Part shown: positions 28,029 to 36,479 of the stretch, in pieces
Numbering within the stretch: position 1 is the stretch's first letter
Layout: every line of letters begins with the position of its first letter
DNA from: Lachnospiraceae bacterium
GTDB lineage: Bacteria; Bacillota; Clostridia; Lachnospirales; Lachnospiraceae
Assembly (NCBI GenBank): GCA_017469945.1
Contig: JAFUFI010000037.1
Coordinates: 1 to 64,000 of the forward strand
DNA length: 64,000 bases
Reading direction: 5' to 3'
The notes under the pieces: generated by a model
What the model saw: the letters and a program-made list of their open reading frames with translations, nothing else
What the model was told of the DNA's origin: nothing
Database searches by the model: none
Program-made: the position numbers and the translations under genes

Positions 28029-29291
28029 TTACTCCTCTGTTTCAACCCAGTCAAAAGCATTAGGGTATTCTGGTATTTCGGTATCTTTCACATTATCTTC
28101 ATAGTCATACTGCTCAAGCTTCTCGGTTATGAATTTGTTGAATAACGAATCGAGATTTTCATACCCTTTGTAATCAAACGCATTCACATTTCCCCAAAGA
28201 TCATTCGTACTTTCATTTACACTAAACTTAGCGTAGGATACATCATGATCAGAATAATTAACGCTTTCCGTTCCGTCCGGCAGTATAGTCACATTCTTAA
28301 ATGTAACCGGGAAATAGAAAGGAACTATATCTTCAAAATAACCGTCACTGTGTTTATTCTTAAAACGAAGTGCGCTGTCACATCTGTAGACAAGTGTGAT
28401 AGTGTTGTCATCTCCGCCTTTGCCTTCTTTAAGTGTTCTTACATATGTACCAATGAATTCGTATCCTAAGAGTCTTCTTTTATCTCCGGATTCCCACGGA
28501 GCAACATAAGAAGCTATTTCATCCTCAGTCACTTCCTTCATTTTATCCATAGTTTCTTTGGACAACTCAGATGCAGACATCATGTACGAACTGAGACCTT
28601 CAATTGTATATTCCTTTTCCAACGATTCGGGGCGAACCTGGTATTCCTCCAGCAGATAGCTTTCGACCTCGGAAGCATCCCCGGATACTACCAGCTTAAC
28701 CGTATCTCCGTTTTTAAGTCCGTACGCATTATCGGGAACGATGTCAAAATGTACACCGCGGTAGTCGCAGCTACCTTTGGTGTTGACTTTAACCTTCGGT
28801 GAAATTCCCGAAAAAGCGAGATCGATTTTTTCAAAAAGATCCACTGTTTTAACCTCTTTGAGAGATTCAACCTCAAATTCGATATCGCTGAATACAATAT
28901 TACACTTGAACAGATTTTCTATTTTCTCTTCATCGATGTTCCATTTGTATGTGATAGTGTCCCCGTTTGAAAGGTTGTCCGCTTTGTCAAAGCTTCCATC
29001 AAGACATGAAACCAAAAGCTCAGGAGTGTCTGAAGAAAAACCGTTCTCTTCAGCTTCTTCTACCAGGAAGTCATACGACTTTACCCCTGCTTTTGTAAGT
29101 TCAAGATTGTTCATGACATCTCTTTTAAGAGCCTTAGTGTCAAATGAAGCTACAGCTGTACCTATAGAATCAACTCCTTCATACTCGACCTGCACGTACT
29201 TGTTCAGATCAATTACCTCTCTTTTGCCACATCCGCCGGCGAAGATTACCATCGCGGCAGCCCCGATCAACATTAACAATTTCTTTCTCAT
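28029..29291 (-). CDS. Exported lipoprotein of the ECF regulon, unknown function
   Basis: A 420-residue lipoprotein with signal MRKKLLMLIGAAAMVIFAGGC; Cys21 is the lipidation site. The body has strand-rich segments such as LNKYVQVEYEGVDSIGTAVASFD, repeated about 150 residues later as KIDLAFSGISPKVKVNTKG, and NGDTITYKW, echoed as NGDTVKLVV. These suggest two copies of a small Ig-like or TPM-like domain, each a calcium-free beta fold. I have no family name. It is the first gene behind an ECF-type promoter nearly identical to those of the DUF6273 genes, which ties it to that surface system. Confidence 0.7.
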   Translation of the reverse strand: MRKKLLMLIGAAAMVIFAGGCGKREVIDLNKYVQVEYEGVDSIGTAVASFDTKALKRDVMNNLELTKAGVKSYDFLVEEAEENGFSSDTPELLVSCLDGSFDKADNLSNGDTITYKWNIDEEKIENLFKCNIVFSDIEFEVESLKEVKTVDLFEKIDLAFSGISPKVKVNTKGSCDYRGVHFDIVPDNAYGLKNGDTVKLVVSGDASEVESYLLEEYQVRPESLEKEYTIEGLSSYMMSASELSKETMDKMKEVTEDEIASYVAPWESGDKRRLLGYEFIGTYVRTLKEGKGGDDNTITLVYRCDSALRFKNKHSDGYFEDIVPFYFPVTFKNVTILPDGTESVNYSDHDVSYAKFSVNESTNDLWGNVNAFDYKGYENLDSLFNKFITEKLEQYDYEDNVKDTEIPEYPNAFDWVETEE

Positions 29292-29348
29292 TTTTGTTTC
29301 TCCTTTATATCTTTATTTATTGAACATTTTTTGTTCTGATATTATTAA

Positions 29349-29372
29349 TACGAATGAGAAATACAAAAGGTT
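29349..29372 (-). promoter_or_regulatory. ECF-type promoter, copy A
   Basis: Minus strand AACC (29372..29369), 16 nt, CGTA (29352..29349), within a conserved block shared with copies B and C (TTTTAAAACCT, then TTCTCATTCGTATTAATA). The lipoprotein start at 29291 lies about 55 bases downstream. AAC at -35 and CGT at -10 are the hallmark of ECF promoters. Confidence 0.75.
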
Positions 29373-29413
29373 TTAAAACTCAAAAAAAATTTTTAAGCGT
29401 CATTGAATTTCAG

Positions 29414-29932
29414 TTAAAAAAGCGACGCTATACACTCTATCAAAATAACAAATGACATTATGCTGCCTAATATTAATCCAATGATGCTCATCACCTTACC
29501 CGCCTTAACTTTAGGACGATAAGGATACCCCTTGGATGTGTAACGATTACCGTATATTATTCCTATGATTCCGAATATCACAGGGGGAAAATATATAAAA
29601 AGAAACACGAGAGAAAGTATTCCCATCACAAGGGTGGTTCTTGCCAATGAGTTCATTTCGATGTTTATCGGGTTATCGTGATCATGCATTATATGTTTCA
29701 TATTGAGCTGATCGTTTGTTTCCTGACTAATCTTCACATCAGGTTGATTATACGGCGCGTCATTCCGGACATACTGTATGACAGGCTGACTGTACGGTAC
29801 ATCTGACGCCCCCCTTTCGTTTACCTGAGCATTGCTCTCAGAAGCAGGATTCATTTGATCCGTAGGTGAACCGCAAGACGTGCAGAATTTGTCTCCTTCA
29901 TGTATCTGAGCTCCGCAAACACTACATTCCAT
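29414..29932 (-). CDS. Zinc-ribbon plus DUF4190-type membrane protein
   Basis: A 172-residue protein. Residues 1-23 are a zinc ribbon with two CxxC pairs (CSVCGAQIHEGDKFCTSCG). A polar linker of about 80 residues follows. Two membrane helices make the C-terminal half: ARTTLVMGILSLVFLFIYFPPVIFGIIGIIYG and KVMSIIGLILGSIMSFVILIECI. The ribbon-linker-membrane layout is common in Lachnospiraceae, with unknown role. AGGA precedes the start. It follows the small zinc-ribbon gene by 63 bases, probably in the sigma-factor transcript. Confidence 0.75.
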   Translation of the reverse strand: MECSVCGAQIHEGDKFCTSCGSPTDQMNPASESNAQVNERGASDVPYSQPVIQYVRNDAPYNQPDVKISQETNDQLNMKHIMHDHDNPINIEMNSLARTTLVMGILSLVFLFIYFPPVIFGIIGIIYGNRYTSKGYPYRPKVKAGKVMSIIGLILGSIMSFVILIECIASLF

Positions 29933-29995
29933 TGTATTATCCTCCTATAGTAAGATTATAAAACGTTTTTAAAATAGCTCCGCTGAAATAAAAGT

Positions 29996-30364
29996 TTAGA
30001 TTTTGGGCTGCTCAATGCTTATATGAGCTCTGCCGTCCCATGAACAATGAACCCTAACCACTTTGTCCGGAATAATTGTGATGATCCTCTTGTATGCTCT
30101 GTTACCAATCTGAATAATTGCGGCATGCAATCCGGGATTAAGATTGAAAACCTTCTGCTCGCAGTTTTCCAGGAAAAACTTCTCCAACCAATCCTCGAAA
30201 TAAATGGACATTATAACCTGGGGATTGATAGCGGTGTAATCGACTGAAAAATTATAACCGGGATTAACTTCGGCTTTGGGAGCCGTTGCCGCGAGAGAGG
30301 TTCCGCAACTGCAGCAAAACTTTGCATCATCAGAATTCTGTACACCACATTTGTAACAATACAT
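29996..30364 (-). CDS. Small zinc-ribbon protein
   Basis: A 122-residue soluble protein. The first 22 residues are a double-CxxC zinc ribbon (CYKCGVQNSDDAKFCCSCG). The remainder, from SVDYTAINPQVIMSIYFEDWLEKF, has an alternating strand and helix pattern ending with VRVHCSWDGRAHISIE; I cannot name it. It lies 54 bases after the sigma-factor gene on the same strand with no terminator between, so it may be co-expressed and perhaps binds a partner of the sigma factor. That role is speculation. Confidence 0.65.
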   Translation of the reverse strand: MYCYKCGVQNSDDAKFCCSCGTSLAATAPKAEVNPGYNFSVDYTAINPQVIMSIYFEDWLEKFFLENCEQKVFNLNPGLHAAIIQIGNRAYKRIITIIPDKVVRVHCSWDGRAHISIEQPKI

Positions 30365-30418
30365 TTCAACATTTCCTCCGTATATAGTATGATGCTGAGG
30401 TCATAAGGTAACTTCTGT

Positions 30419-32239
30419 TTATTCTACGTAGACCCACATCTCCGGGCGGATACCGACGTCTGTCCTATCGGTTAATTCGGTAAGATACCAAGGTGAAAAA
30501 GCGCCGGCCGAGTCTCCCGATACAACATAAAATGCGGTAGTTCGGATCATATCTCCCGGAATTCCGCTTGCGAAATTATTAACCTCGTACGATCCGCCAT
30601 TTCTCATTATATAACAACCAAACTCGTCTCCAATCAGGCTTTCATCAAGGTTTACATCTTCGGAACATACTCCTTTTGCTTCATCGTAAGCCCATTGCTC
30701 ATAAGCGATATTTGTCACACTGCTTGCAACAGTAGCTTTTGCAAGCAGATCCGTTCCGTACATAAACCAGCTGCCTTTTTCAACCTTCAAATATCTGGCA
30801 AAATCTTCATCAAAATCCGGAATAAAAATCTTGTCGATCGTAACGATTTTGCCCTCTTCATGAGTAAATACTGTTCCTAAGCTCTCATAACTGATCGTTT
30901 CCACATCCACAAGTTCGGCACCGAGCGAAGCATTATCCTGCCAAGTGGTACGGATTTCGGTTTCGACGATCTGCGCTCTTTCTTCGTCCGTAAATGCTGA
31001 TTCGTAAAATTCACCGTTTAAGTAGGTTCTGATACCACACTCTTTCCAGGTATAATTTACGCCATCTCCGGGATACTCTTCATACATCATATTGCCCAAA
31101 GGCATCAGAATATCCTTGGATAAAAGAAGCTTTTTACCGTCTTCGTCGGCAATTACCTGCCATTCGATGGGCTCTGCGCCGTTAGCTTCGTCCCCATCCT
31201 GCTCAAAAGAGCCGATCTCTATGATGTCACCGACCTGTGCATTCTTAATAGCTTCCTTTACAGGGGATACCTCCTCTAAAACAGGTTCTTCCTGAATTCC
31301 GGCATCTTCCGAAGTTTCAGATTCATCCGGGATATCGTTTTCAGTCTGGCTTCCGATCTCCGATGTGTTTTCGCTGTCCTCAATCACTGTTTCCTCACGG
31401 TCACCTGATGTAACGAAATGATGTATGGCAAATCCGGCACCGGTTGCAACAACAGCGCTTGCAACTACTATTGCGGCAATCTTCCAAGCAGCGACCTTAC
31501 CGGCTACGGCTCCTGCTTTTGCGGCTCCCATGCCTGCCTTTGCCCCAATGCCCGCCTCAGGTAACGCGCCTGAAGCCGAAAGCATACTGAGTGCTGCTTC
31601 AAACTGCGCAGCGTACGCACTGTTTTTGAAGTAAAGCACGAGGATTGCGGGAATAACGGAAGCGATGCATATCTTTATGCCGTGTTTCTTCTCATAATCT
31701 TTCGTCGCTTGCTCGACCTTTTTTCTGGAATAATTCAGCCTGCTTTTAACGGTATCCTCGGATACTTTCTGATATTCCGCTACCTGTTTAACGGAAAAGT
31801 CCTTGAAATAGAATAAAACCGTAGCTTCCTTCTGCTCATTCGGCAGCGTTTCGACTATCCCGTCGACGATCTGCAACATTTCCTTGCGCACATACACGCT
31901 TTCCGGAAGCGAGCTTACATCGGAGCTTTCTATCGTATCAACGAACTCGGTTTCTTCATCCGACATATCGGTGAAGTTCATCGGGCGCTTTTTGCCCAAG
32001 AAATCCTTACAGGTATTTGCGATTATGGTGTTAAGCCAGGGCCCGAATTCTCTGTTTTCATCAAACCTGTCAATATTTTCCATCGCTTTCAGGAAGGCAT
32101 CCTGATACATATCCTCTGCATCCGTATCATTTTTGACGTACTGCTTTGCCACAGAAAGTCCGGCATTTCTGCATGATTCATAGAGACTTCCGAATGCTTC
32201 GGAATCACCGTTTTTTGCGGAAATAATAATTTCCTTCAT
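30419..32239 (-). CDS. ECF sigma factor fused to a hydrophobic region and a DUF6273-like domain
   Basis: A 606-residue fusion. Residues about 8-85 are sigma region 2 (SLYESCRNAGLSVAKQYVKN, then DAEDMYQDAFLKAMENIDRF), and 122-176 are region 4 with LPNEQKEATVLFYFKDFSVK and SEDTVKSRLNYSRKKV. Two hydrophobic segments follow: 188-204 and about 251-275. An acidic, Ser/Glu-rich linker spans 280-325, and about 335-606 resembles DUF6273 (EPIEWQVIADEDGKKLLLSK, RTYLNGEFYESAFTDEERA, end VGIRPEMWVYVE). If only the second segment spans the membrane, the last domain is outside and could act as a sensor holding the sigma factor; with two spans it stays inside. Usual ECF sigmas have about 170-200 residues. 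Probably drives promoters A, B and C. Confidence 0.85.
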   Translation of the reverse strand: MKEIIISAKNGDSEAFGSLYESCRNAGLSVAKQYVKNDTDAEDMYQDAFLKAMENIDRFDENREFGPWLNTIIANTCKDFLGKKRPMNFTDMSDEETEFVDTIESSDVSSLPESVYVRKEMLQIVDGIVETLPNEQKEATVLFYFKDFSVKQVAEYQKVSEDTVKSRLNYSRKKVEQATKDYEKKHGIKICIASVIPAILVLYFKNSAYAAQFEAALSMLSASGALPEAGIGAKAGMGAAKAGAVAGKVAAWKIAAIVVASAVVATGAGFAIHHFVTSGDREETVIEDSENTSEIGSQTENDIPDESETSEDAGIQEEPVLEEVSPVKEAIKNAQVGDIIEIGSFEQDGDEANGAEPIEWQVIADEDGKKLLLSKDILMPLGNMMYEEYPGDGVNYTWKECGIRTYLNGEFYESAFTDEERAQIVETEIRTTWQDNASLGAELVDVETISYESLGTVFTHEEGKIVTIDKIFIPDFDEDFARYLKVEKGSWFMYGTDLLAKATVASSVTNIAYEQWAYDEAKGVCSEDVNLDESLIGDEFGCYIMRNGGSYEVNNFASGIPGDMIRTTAFYVVSGDSAGAFSPWYLTELTDRTDVGIRPEMWVYVE

Positions 32240-32294
32240 AAGCTTTACCTCACCTTTTTTGTTTTATAAAAAATTCTTCTGGTAGAAATATTAG

Positions 32295-34052
32295 TTACTT
32301 ATTAATGTATAAAGCGGGACGGACGCCAATTTCGTCACTCCAACTATAAACTACCAAATTACTTCCTACCCATGTGCTGCAATTCGAATCCGCTCTTCCA
32401 TACGCTTCGACAAGGCACGCTCTCTTACTGCTATTGCCGGGGGACCGAAGCCACCAAAATGCACATTCCTTCCCAATACAATCATCGCTAAAATCTACAG
32501 GGGCTAAAAAAAGTTGATAATAATTATCTGATATGGTGTATGTAAATACGCCATTGTCTGTCGCATACTTGGTCGGAGGGATTATCAGCGCCTGACTGTA
32601 TCCCCACCAACCGTCCGAATTCCATTCATTAAAGCTGTAATACTTTAAGATTTCAGACAAACTCAAGCAAAATACTTTATCGCTCGTATCATTTCCACCG
32701 GGTGTCCCGTATCTAGGATTATCCTCATTAACTATCGTAACTGTGTTGATCCTTGCTTTCATCTCATCGTCAAAAGCCGCATTATAAAAATCATCATTCA
32801 TCCAGCTCCTAAGGCTGCAAGTCTCCCACGTTACTTTTTCTTTATTATCATTATACTTAACATTATCGAGGACATAACGGCTTACAAGAAGTGTTCCGTT
32901 CTCATTCTCATCAAGGGTTTCCCATTCTATAGGCTCCGGTCCGTTGGATACATCTCCGTCCTGCTCATATAAGCCAAAGACATAGTAACCTTCATCATTT
33001 ATGAATCCGTCAGCTCTTTTTTTCTCTTCTGCTACCCCTTCCTCCGTAGCCGGTCCCTCTACTATAGCAGGTCCCTCTATAGCAGGTCCCTCTATAGCAG
33101 GTCCTTCCACTTCAGGTTCTTCTATAGCTGGTTCTTCTATAGCTGGTCCTTCTACTTCCGATTCTTCCACTACAGCAGGTTTTTGCGAAACAGCGTTTTC
33201 TGTCTGTGTTTCGGGCTCCCATGGTAATTTATCACTGATGTATAATGCAGGTCGCACGCCAATGTCATCTCTGTCTACGGCTCTGAAGCAGTTAACATCA
33301 CTATCGAAAACGCATGCTTCGTCATCAGTTTTGTCGGTAGGCCCTCTTAGGGACCGAAGCCACCAATTTGCACTGTATTTTTCTCCGGACATCCAGTAGT
33401 CATCATTTTTTACGATGTTTGAGTATACGCCTCTGCTCTCGGCATACTTAGTCGGCTGTGCTATGGGGGATTGGCCACCCCTAAAGCTACATTGCGAATA
33501 CCATGGATCAAAATTACCATAATATCTTCTTTCTTCACCTACATTAAGTGCGAAGATCTTATCGTTTGTTCTTTCTTCTGTGTTGATACTTGCTTTCTCC
33601 GCATCGTTAAAAGCCGCATTATAAAAAACATCATTCATCCAGCTTCTAAGGCTGCATGTCTCCCATGATACCTCTGTTTTGGTTGTATTAAATTGAACAC
33701 AATCAAGAACATAACGGCTAATCAGAAGAGTTCCGTTCTTATTCTCATCGAGGATTGCCCACTCTATAGGTTCCGGTCCGTTGGATTCATCTCCGTCCTG
33801 CTCGTATAAGCCAAAGACATAGTATCCTTCATCGTTCATATGTCCAACATAAGTATTTTCTTCTTCGGCTAACCTTTCTTCCTCCGCGGCAAAGTTTTCC
33901 TGAGCTTCAGATTCCTCCGATGTGCTTTCGCTGCCCACAGTCACGGTTTCCTCCCGGTCATCTGATGAATTTCCATCTGATACACTTCCACATGCAGATA
34001 AACTGGTACACATAGTCAGCGCAAACATAATTGCTAAAATCTTCTTTTTCAT
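32295..34052 (-). CDS. Lipoprotein with two DUF6273 domains
   Basis: A 585-residue surface lipoprotein (lipobox LSAC, Cys21). Two copies of the same domain, about residues 75-285 and 355-585, share EQDGDxSNGPEPIEW, SRYVLD, WETCSLRSWMN, FYNAAF, PTKYA, FWWLRS or NWWLRS, and IGVRPALYI: this is DUF6273 as I remember it. A linker of EEPAIEGPAIEGPA type joins them and is encoded by 15-bp tandem repeats. The domain's function is unknown; it is common in secreted Firmicutes proteins. The gene heads the transcript that also holds the sigma factor, and its promoter region carries both an ECF-type promoter and a G9-spacer promoter. Confidence 0.85.
   Translation of the reverse strand: MKKKILAIMFALTMCTSLSACGSVSDGNSSDDREETVTVGSESTSEESEAQENFAAEEERLAEEENTYVGHMNDEGYYVFGLYEQDGDESNGPEPIEWAILDENKNGTLLISRYVLDCVQFNTTKTEVSWETCSLRSWMNDVFYNAAFNDAEKASINTEERTNDKIFALNVGEERRYYGNFDPWYSQCSFRGGQSPIAQPTKYAESRGVYSNIVKNDDYWMSGEKYSANWWLRSLRGPTDKTDDEACVFDSDVNCFRAVDRDDIGVRPALYISDKLPWEPETQTENAVSQKPAVVEESEVEGPAIEEPAIEEPEVEGPAIEGPAIEGPAIVEGPATEEGVAEEKKRADGFINDEGYYVFGLYEQDGDVSNGPEPIEWETLDENENGTLLVSRYVLDNVKYNDNKEKVTWETCSLRSWMNDDFYNAAFDDEMKARINTVTIVNEDNPRYGTPGGNDTSDKVFCLSLSEILKYYSFNEWNSDGWWGYSQALIIPPTKYATDNGVFTYTISDNYYQLFLAPVDFSDDCIGKECAFWWLRSPGNSSKRACLVEAYGRADSNCSTWVGSNLVVYSWSDEIGVRPALYINK
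33047..33160. repeat. 15-bp tandem repeats coding the Pro/Glu linker
   Basis: CTATAGCAGGTCCCT is repeated from 33062, 33077 and 33092, with diverged copies on both sides up to about 33160. Being in frame, copy-number changes would lengthen or shorten the spacer between the two surface domains without a frameshift. Confidence 0.8.
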
Positions 34053-34083
34053 TTCAAACCTCCGCCTTTAAATATATAGTGTT

Positions 34084-34114
34084 ATTTTACCCCCCCCCAC
34101 TTGAAAAATGTCAA
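34084..34114 (-). promoter_or_regulatory. Candidate phase-variable sigma-A promoter with a G9 spacer tract
   Basis: Minus strand TTGACA (34114..34109, perfect -35), a 19-nt spacer ending in nine G (34098..34090), then TAAAAT (34089..34084, five of six matches). Spacer 19 is longer than the optimal 17; loss of two G by slippage would correct it. The start codon at 34052 lies about 32 bases beyond the -10 and has GGAGG. Slippage in such tracts controls porA of Neisseria (established). Confidence 0.7.
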
Positions 34115-34176
34115 GTTCCGTGTTTATGCGGCTTTGCACTAGATTCGAGGCCTTTTTTCGATCCTCTTACTATTAA

Positions 34177-34200
34177 TACGAATGAGAATAGCCAAAGGTT
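34177..34200 (-). promoter_or_regulatory. ECF-type promoter, copy B
   Basis: Minus strand AACC (34200..34197), 16 nt, CGTA (34180..34177), in the same extended block as copies A and C. It lies 125 bases before the two-domain lipoprotein gene, upstream of the G9 promoter. Because the sigma gene is probably in this transcript, positive autoregulation is predicted. Confidence 0.75.
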
Positions 34201-34212
34201 TTAAAATTTTGA

Positions 34213-36468
34213 TCAATAGAATGTAAACTGCTGTGTGTAGTAGGTATATTCATATGGTGTATACGGCTTATTATCGTAGGGAAATATAATTCGGTGGAAT
34301 ACTCCGACCGATATACCTTTAAATGGTGTCTGTCCACTTTTTATACCATATAGAAGGTTATCATTATGGCTTTCGGAATCCTTCCAGGCATTCATCGCGG
34401 ATGCGACCGTGGTTTGTCCGCTTGCCAGATTCTCACCGCCGTATTGCCACTGCGGAAGAGTCGTGTTCCATCTGGTACCGTTTGGTCTTGTGTGGCTGAA
34501 TGAAACTATTGTTTCAAGCGCTCTCGTATCAGACCCGCTCTGCAATGATTCGTTATACTTAAGTGCGTTTAATCCGTTTTCGATTCTGTATGCATTTGTC
34601 AGATCTGCAATTTCATGCGCCGCATCATAATCAAACCAGCCGTACACCGTTACCACCGAACCGTCAGGCTTTGTTACCTGATATTCTGAATACGGATGTA
34701 TCTTTTCTGTTGATACTGTTTTGCCGCATTCACAAACTATTGCTGCTTCGCCCCATTCTGTTGGTGTAGCTGCCTTTACAAGAACCTGTGTTTTCTTTGT
34801 ACCAACGTGGCTGCAAGTTGAAGGAATGGATGATACTCGATATAGTTTTTCACCACAGTCATCGCATACTTTCCAAGAACCGTCTTTAAGGAACATAACA
34901 CATTTATGTGCATGTGGACATTCAAGCTTAGGAATGGATTCTGTGTAGTAATAACCACAACCATCACAAGTGTATCTCATTACACCGTTTGATTTATATG
35001 TAGGTTCAACACGTACCGTTGCGGTAAAGAGGGAGTGGTTATCAGGATTGTATCCACGTGAAGAGGATTCGTAATCATATACTATAACTTCGCCACATTC
35101 TTTACAAACCACATTACCTTTTGGATACGAACAACAGGTTGCAGGGACTGTTTCAACAAATTCTCTTGGATATGGATGTGTGCAAACCTGTGCTTGGATC
35201 TTGGGAATCTCTCGCTCAAGTTTGTAATAGCCGCATTCTTCGCAAATATATCTTTCTGTTCCTGTTTCCTCTTCAGTTGCAGGCTTTACAGTGACCCATT
35301 TATAGTTATGCTCATGCAGCACAGAATGTTTCTCCCCGCATCTCGTACATTCGCTTATACAATAGAATTCTCCGCTGCCCGTCGGGGTAAGAAGAGCATC
35401 CCCGTATACATGCGTGGTGCAGACAAGCTTCGGAATGATTTCCGTTTTGGTCTGACCGCAATTCATGCAGGTATAGGTTTTTACTCCTTCTGTTTTGTAT
35501 GTCGGCTTGGTTGTAACATTTCCCTCATCCCAGGAATGTGTAGTGCAGACAAGCATCGGGATGGCTTCTGTTCTGGTCTGACCGCAATTCGTGCAGGTGT
35601 AGGTTTTTACTCCTTCTGTTTTGTATGTTGCCTCAGTTGTTACCTTTCCGTTATCCCAGGAATGCGAAGCGCAGACAAGCATCGGGATGCTTTCCGTTCT
35701 GGTTGCCCCGCAGTTCGTGCAGGTGTAGGTTTTTACTCCTTCTGTTTTGTATGTTGCCTCGGTTGTTACCTTTCCGTTATCCCAGGTATGTGAAGGGCAG
35801 ACAAGCATTGGGATGCTTTCCGTTCTGGTTTCACCACATCCGGCGCAGGTATATGTTACCTCTCCCTCAGCGTAATACGTTGATTCCCTTGTAACCGTTC
35901 CCGCGTCCCATGAATGGGTATGTATTTCATTCTTTGAAACAGCGTATGCTCCTGCACACGGCTGGTAGCGATCATCTGAAGGTGTGTATATGATATGTGT
36001 GACATTATAATCACCCGGGTCGGCGTTCATCATCCGGGTAAACAGTTCTGCAGCTACATCGCCATAATACCATAAAGCTACATCATACTGATTGTCTCCT
36101 GCCTTTGACCATATAGCCAATTGCATCAGAACACGTATGGTAAATTCATCCAGCTCTCCTTCGGAAATTGCCTCCTGCCCCACTCCAAAGATGCCATCAT
36201 ACATTTCGTATCCTGCGCCGATGCTTTTTATATAGATCTCTCCACCGTGATCAGCATTCTTTTTCTTTTCATCAACACAATAAACGCAATAACCATCCGG
36301 ATCTGTATAATATCCCAACTGTGATGTTCCAACTCTGCTAAGTGATACCATTTCATTCTCAGCCCGGACACTCATCATAGGGACCAGTACTGTAAACAGA
36401 CAAGTTATTAATATGCATTTGATTATCCCGGACAATACCGAAATAAATGATTTCTTTTTATCTTTCAT
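34213..36468 (-). CDS. Secreted CAP-domain protein with CxxC repeats
   Basis: A 751-residue secreted protein with signal peptide ending SVRA. Residues to about 190 are a domain with YYTDPDGYCVYCVDE that I cannot name. From there, four units of 42 residues follow, HSWDxGxVTTxATYKTEGV with TYTCTNCGxTRTExIPML; each has a CxxC pair. Diverged units extend to about residue 590. The C-terminal 130 residues are a CAP/SCP domain (LTNAYRIENGLNAL, SFSHTRPNGTRW, GGENLASGQTTVASAMNAWKDSESH). CAP domains are secreted, roles diverse. ATG 36468 has AAAGGAG five bases before it. The gene follows the membrane DUF6273 gene closely, under promoter C. Confidence 0.85.
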   Translation of the reverse strand: MKDKKKSFISVLSGIIKCILITCLFTVLVPMMSVRAENEMVSLSRVGTSQLGYYTDPDGYCVYCVDEKKKNADHGGEIYIKSIGAGYEMYDGIFGVGQEAISEGELDEFTIRVLMQLAIWSKAGDNQYDVALWYYGDVAAELFTRMMNADPGDYNVTHIIYTPSDDRYQPCAGAYAVSKNEIHTHSWDAGTVTRESTYYAEGEVTYTCAGCGETRTESIPMLVCPSHTWDNGKVTTEATYKTEGVKTYTCTNCGATRTESIPMLVCASHSWDNGKVTTEATYKTEGVKTYTCTNCGQTRTEAIPMLVCTTHSWDEGNVTTKPTYKTEGVKTYTCMNCGQTKTEIIPKLVCTTHVYGDALLTPTGSGEFYCISECTRCGEKHSVLHEHNYKWVTVKPATEEETGTERYICEECGYYKLEREIPKIQAQVCTHPYPREFVETVPATCCSYPKGNVVCKECGEVIVYDYESSSRGYNPDNHSLFTATVRVEPTYKSNGVMRYTCDGCGYYYTESIPKLECPHAHKCVMFLKDGSWKVCDDCGEKLYRVSSIPSTCSHVGTKKTQVLVKAATPTEWGEAAIVCECGKTVSTEKIHPYSEYQVTKPDGSVVTVYGWFDYDAAHEIADLTNAYRIENGLNALKYNESLQSGSDTRALETIVSFSHTRPNGTRWNTTLPQWQYGGENLASGQTTVASAMNAWKDSESHNDNLLYGIKSGQTPFKGISVGVFHRIIFPYDNKPYTPYEYTYYTQQFTFY
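35420..35860. repeat. 126-bp tandem repeats inside the CAP-protein gene
   Basis: The word CCCAGG with its surroundings recurs at exactly 126-bp spacing (35529, 35655, 35781), and the DNA between copies is nearly identical. Each unit encodes 42 residues with one CxxC pair. High DNA identity implies recent duplication and possible copy-number variation. Confidence 0.85.
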
Positions 36469-36479
36469 AAGCACTCCTT

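Noticed and set aside
32240..32294. Separate ECF-type promoter for the sigma gene
   Set aside because: The AACC-N16-CGTA pattern is absent in the 55-bp gap; the gene is more likely read from promoters upstream of 34052.
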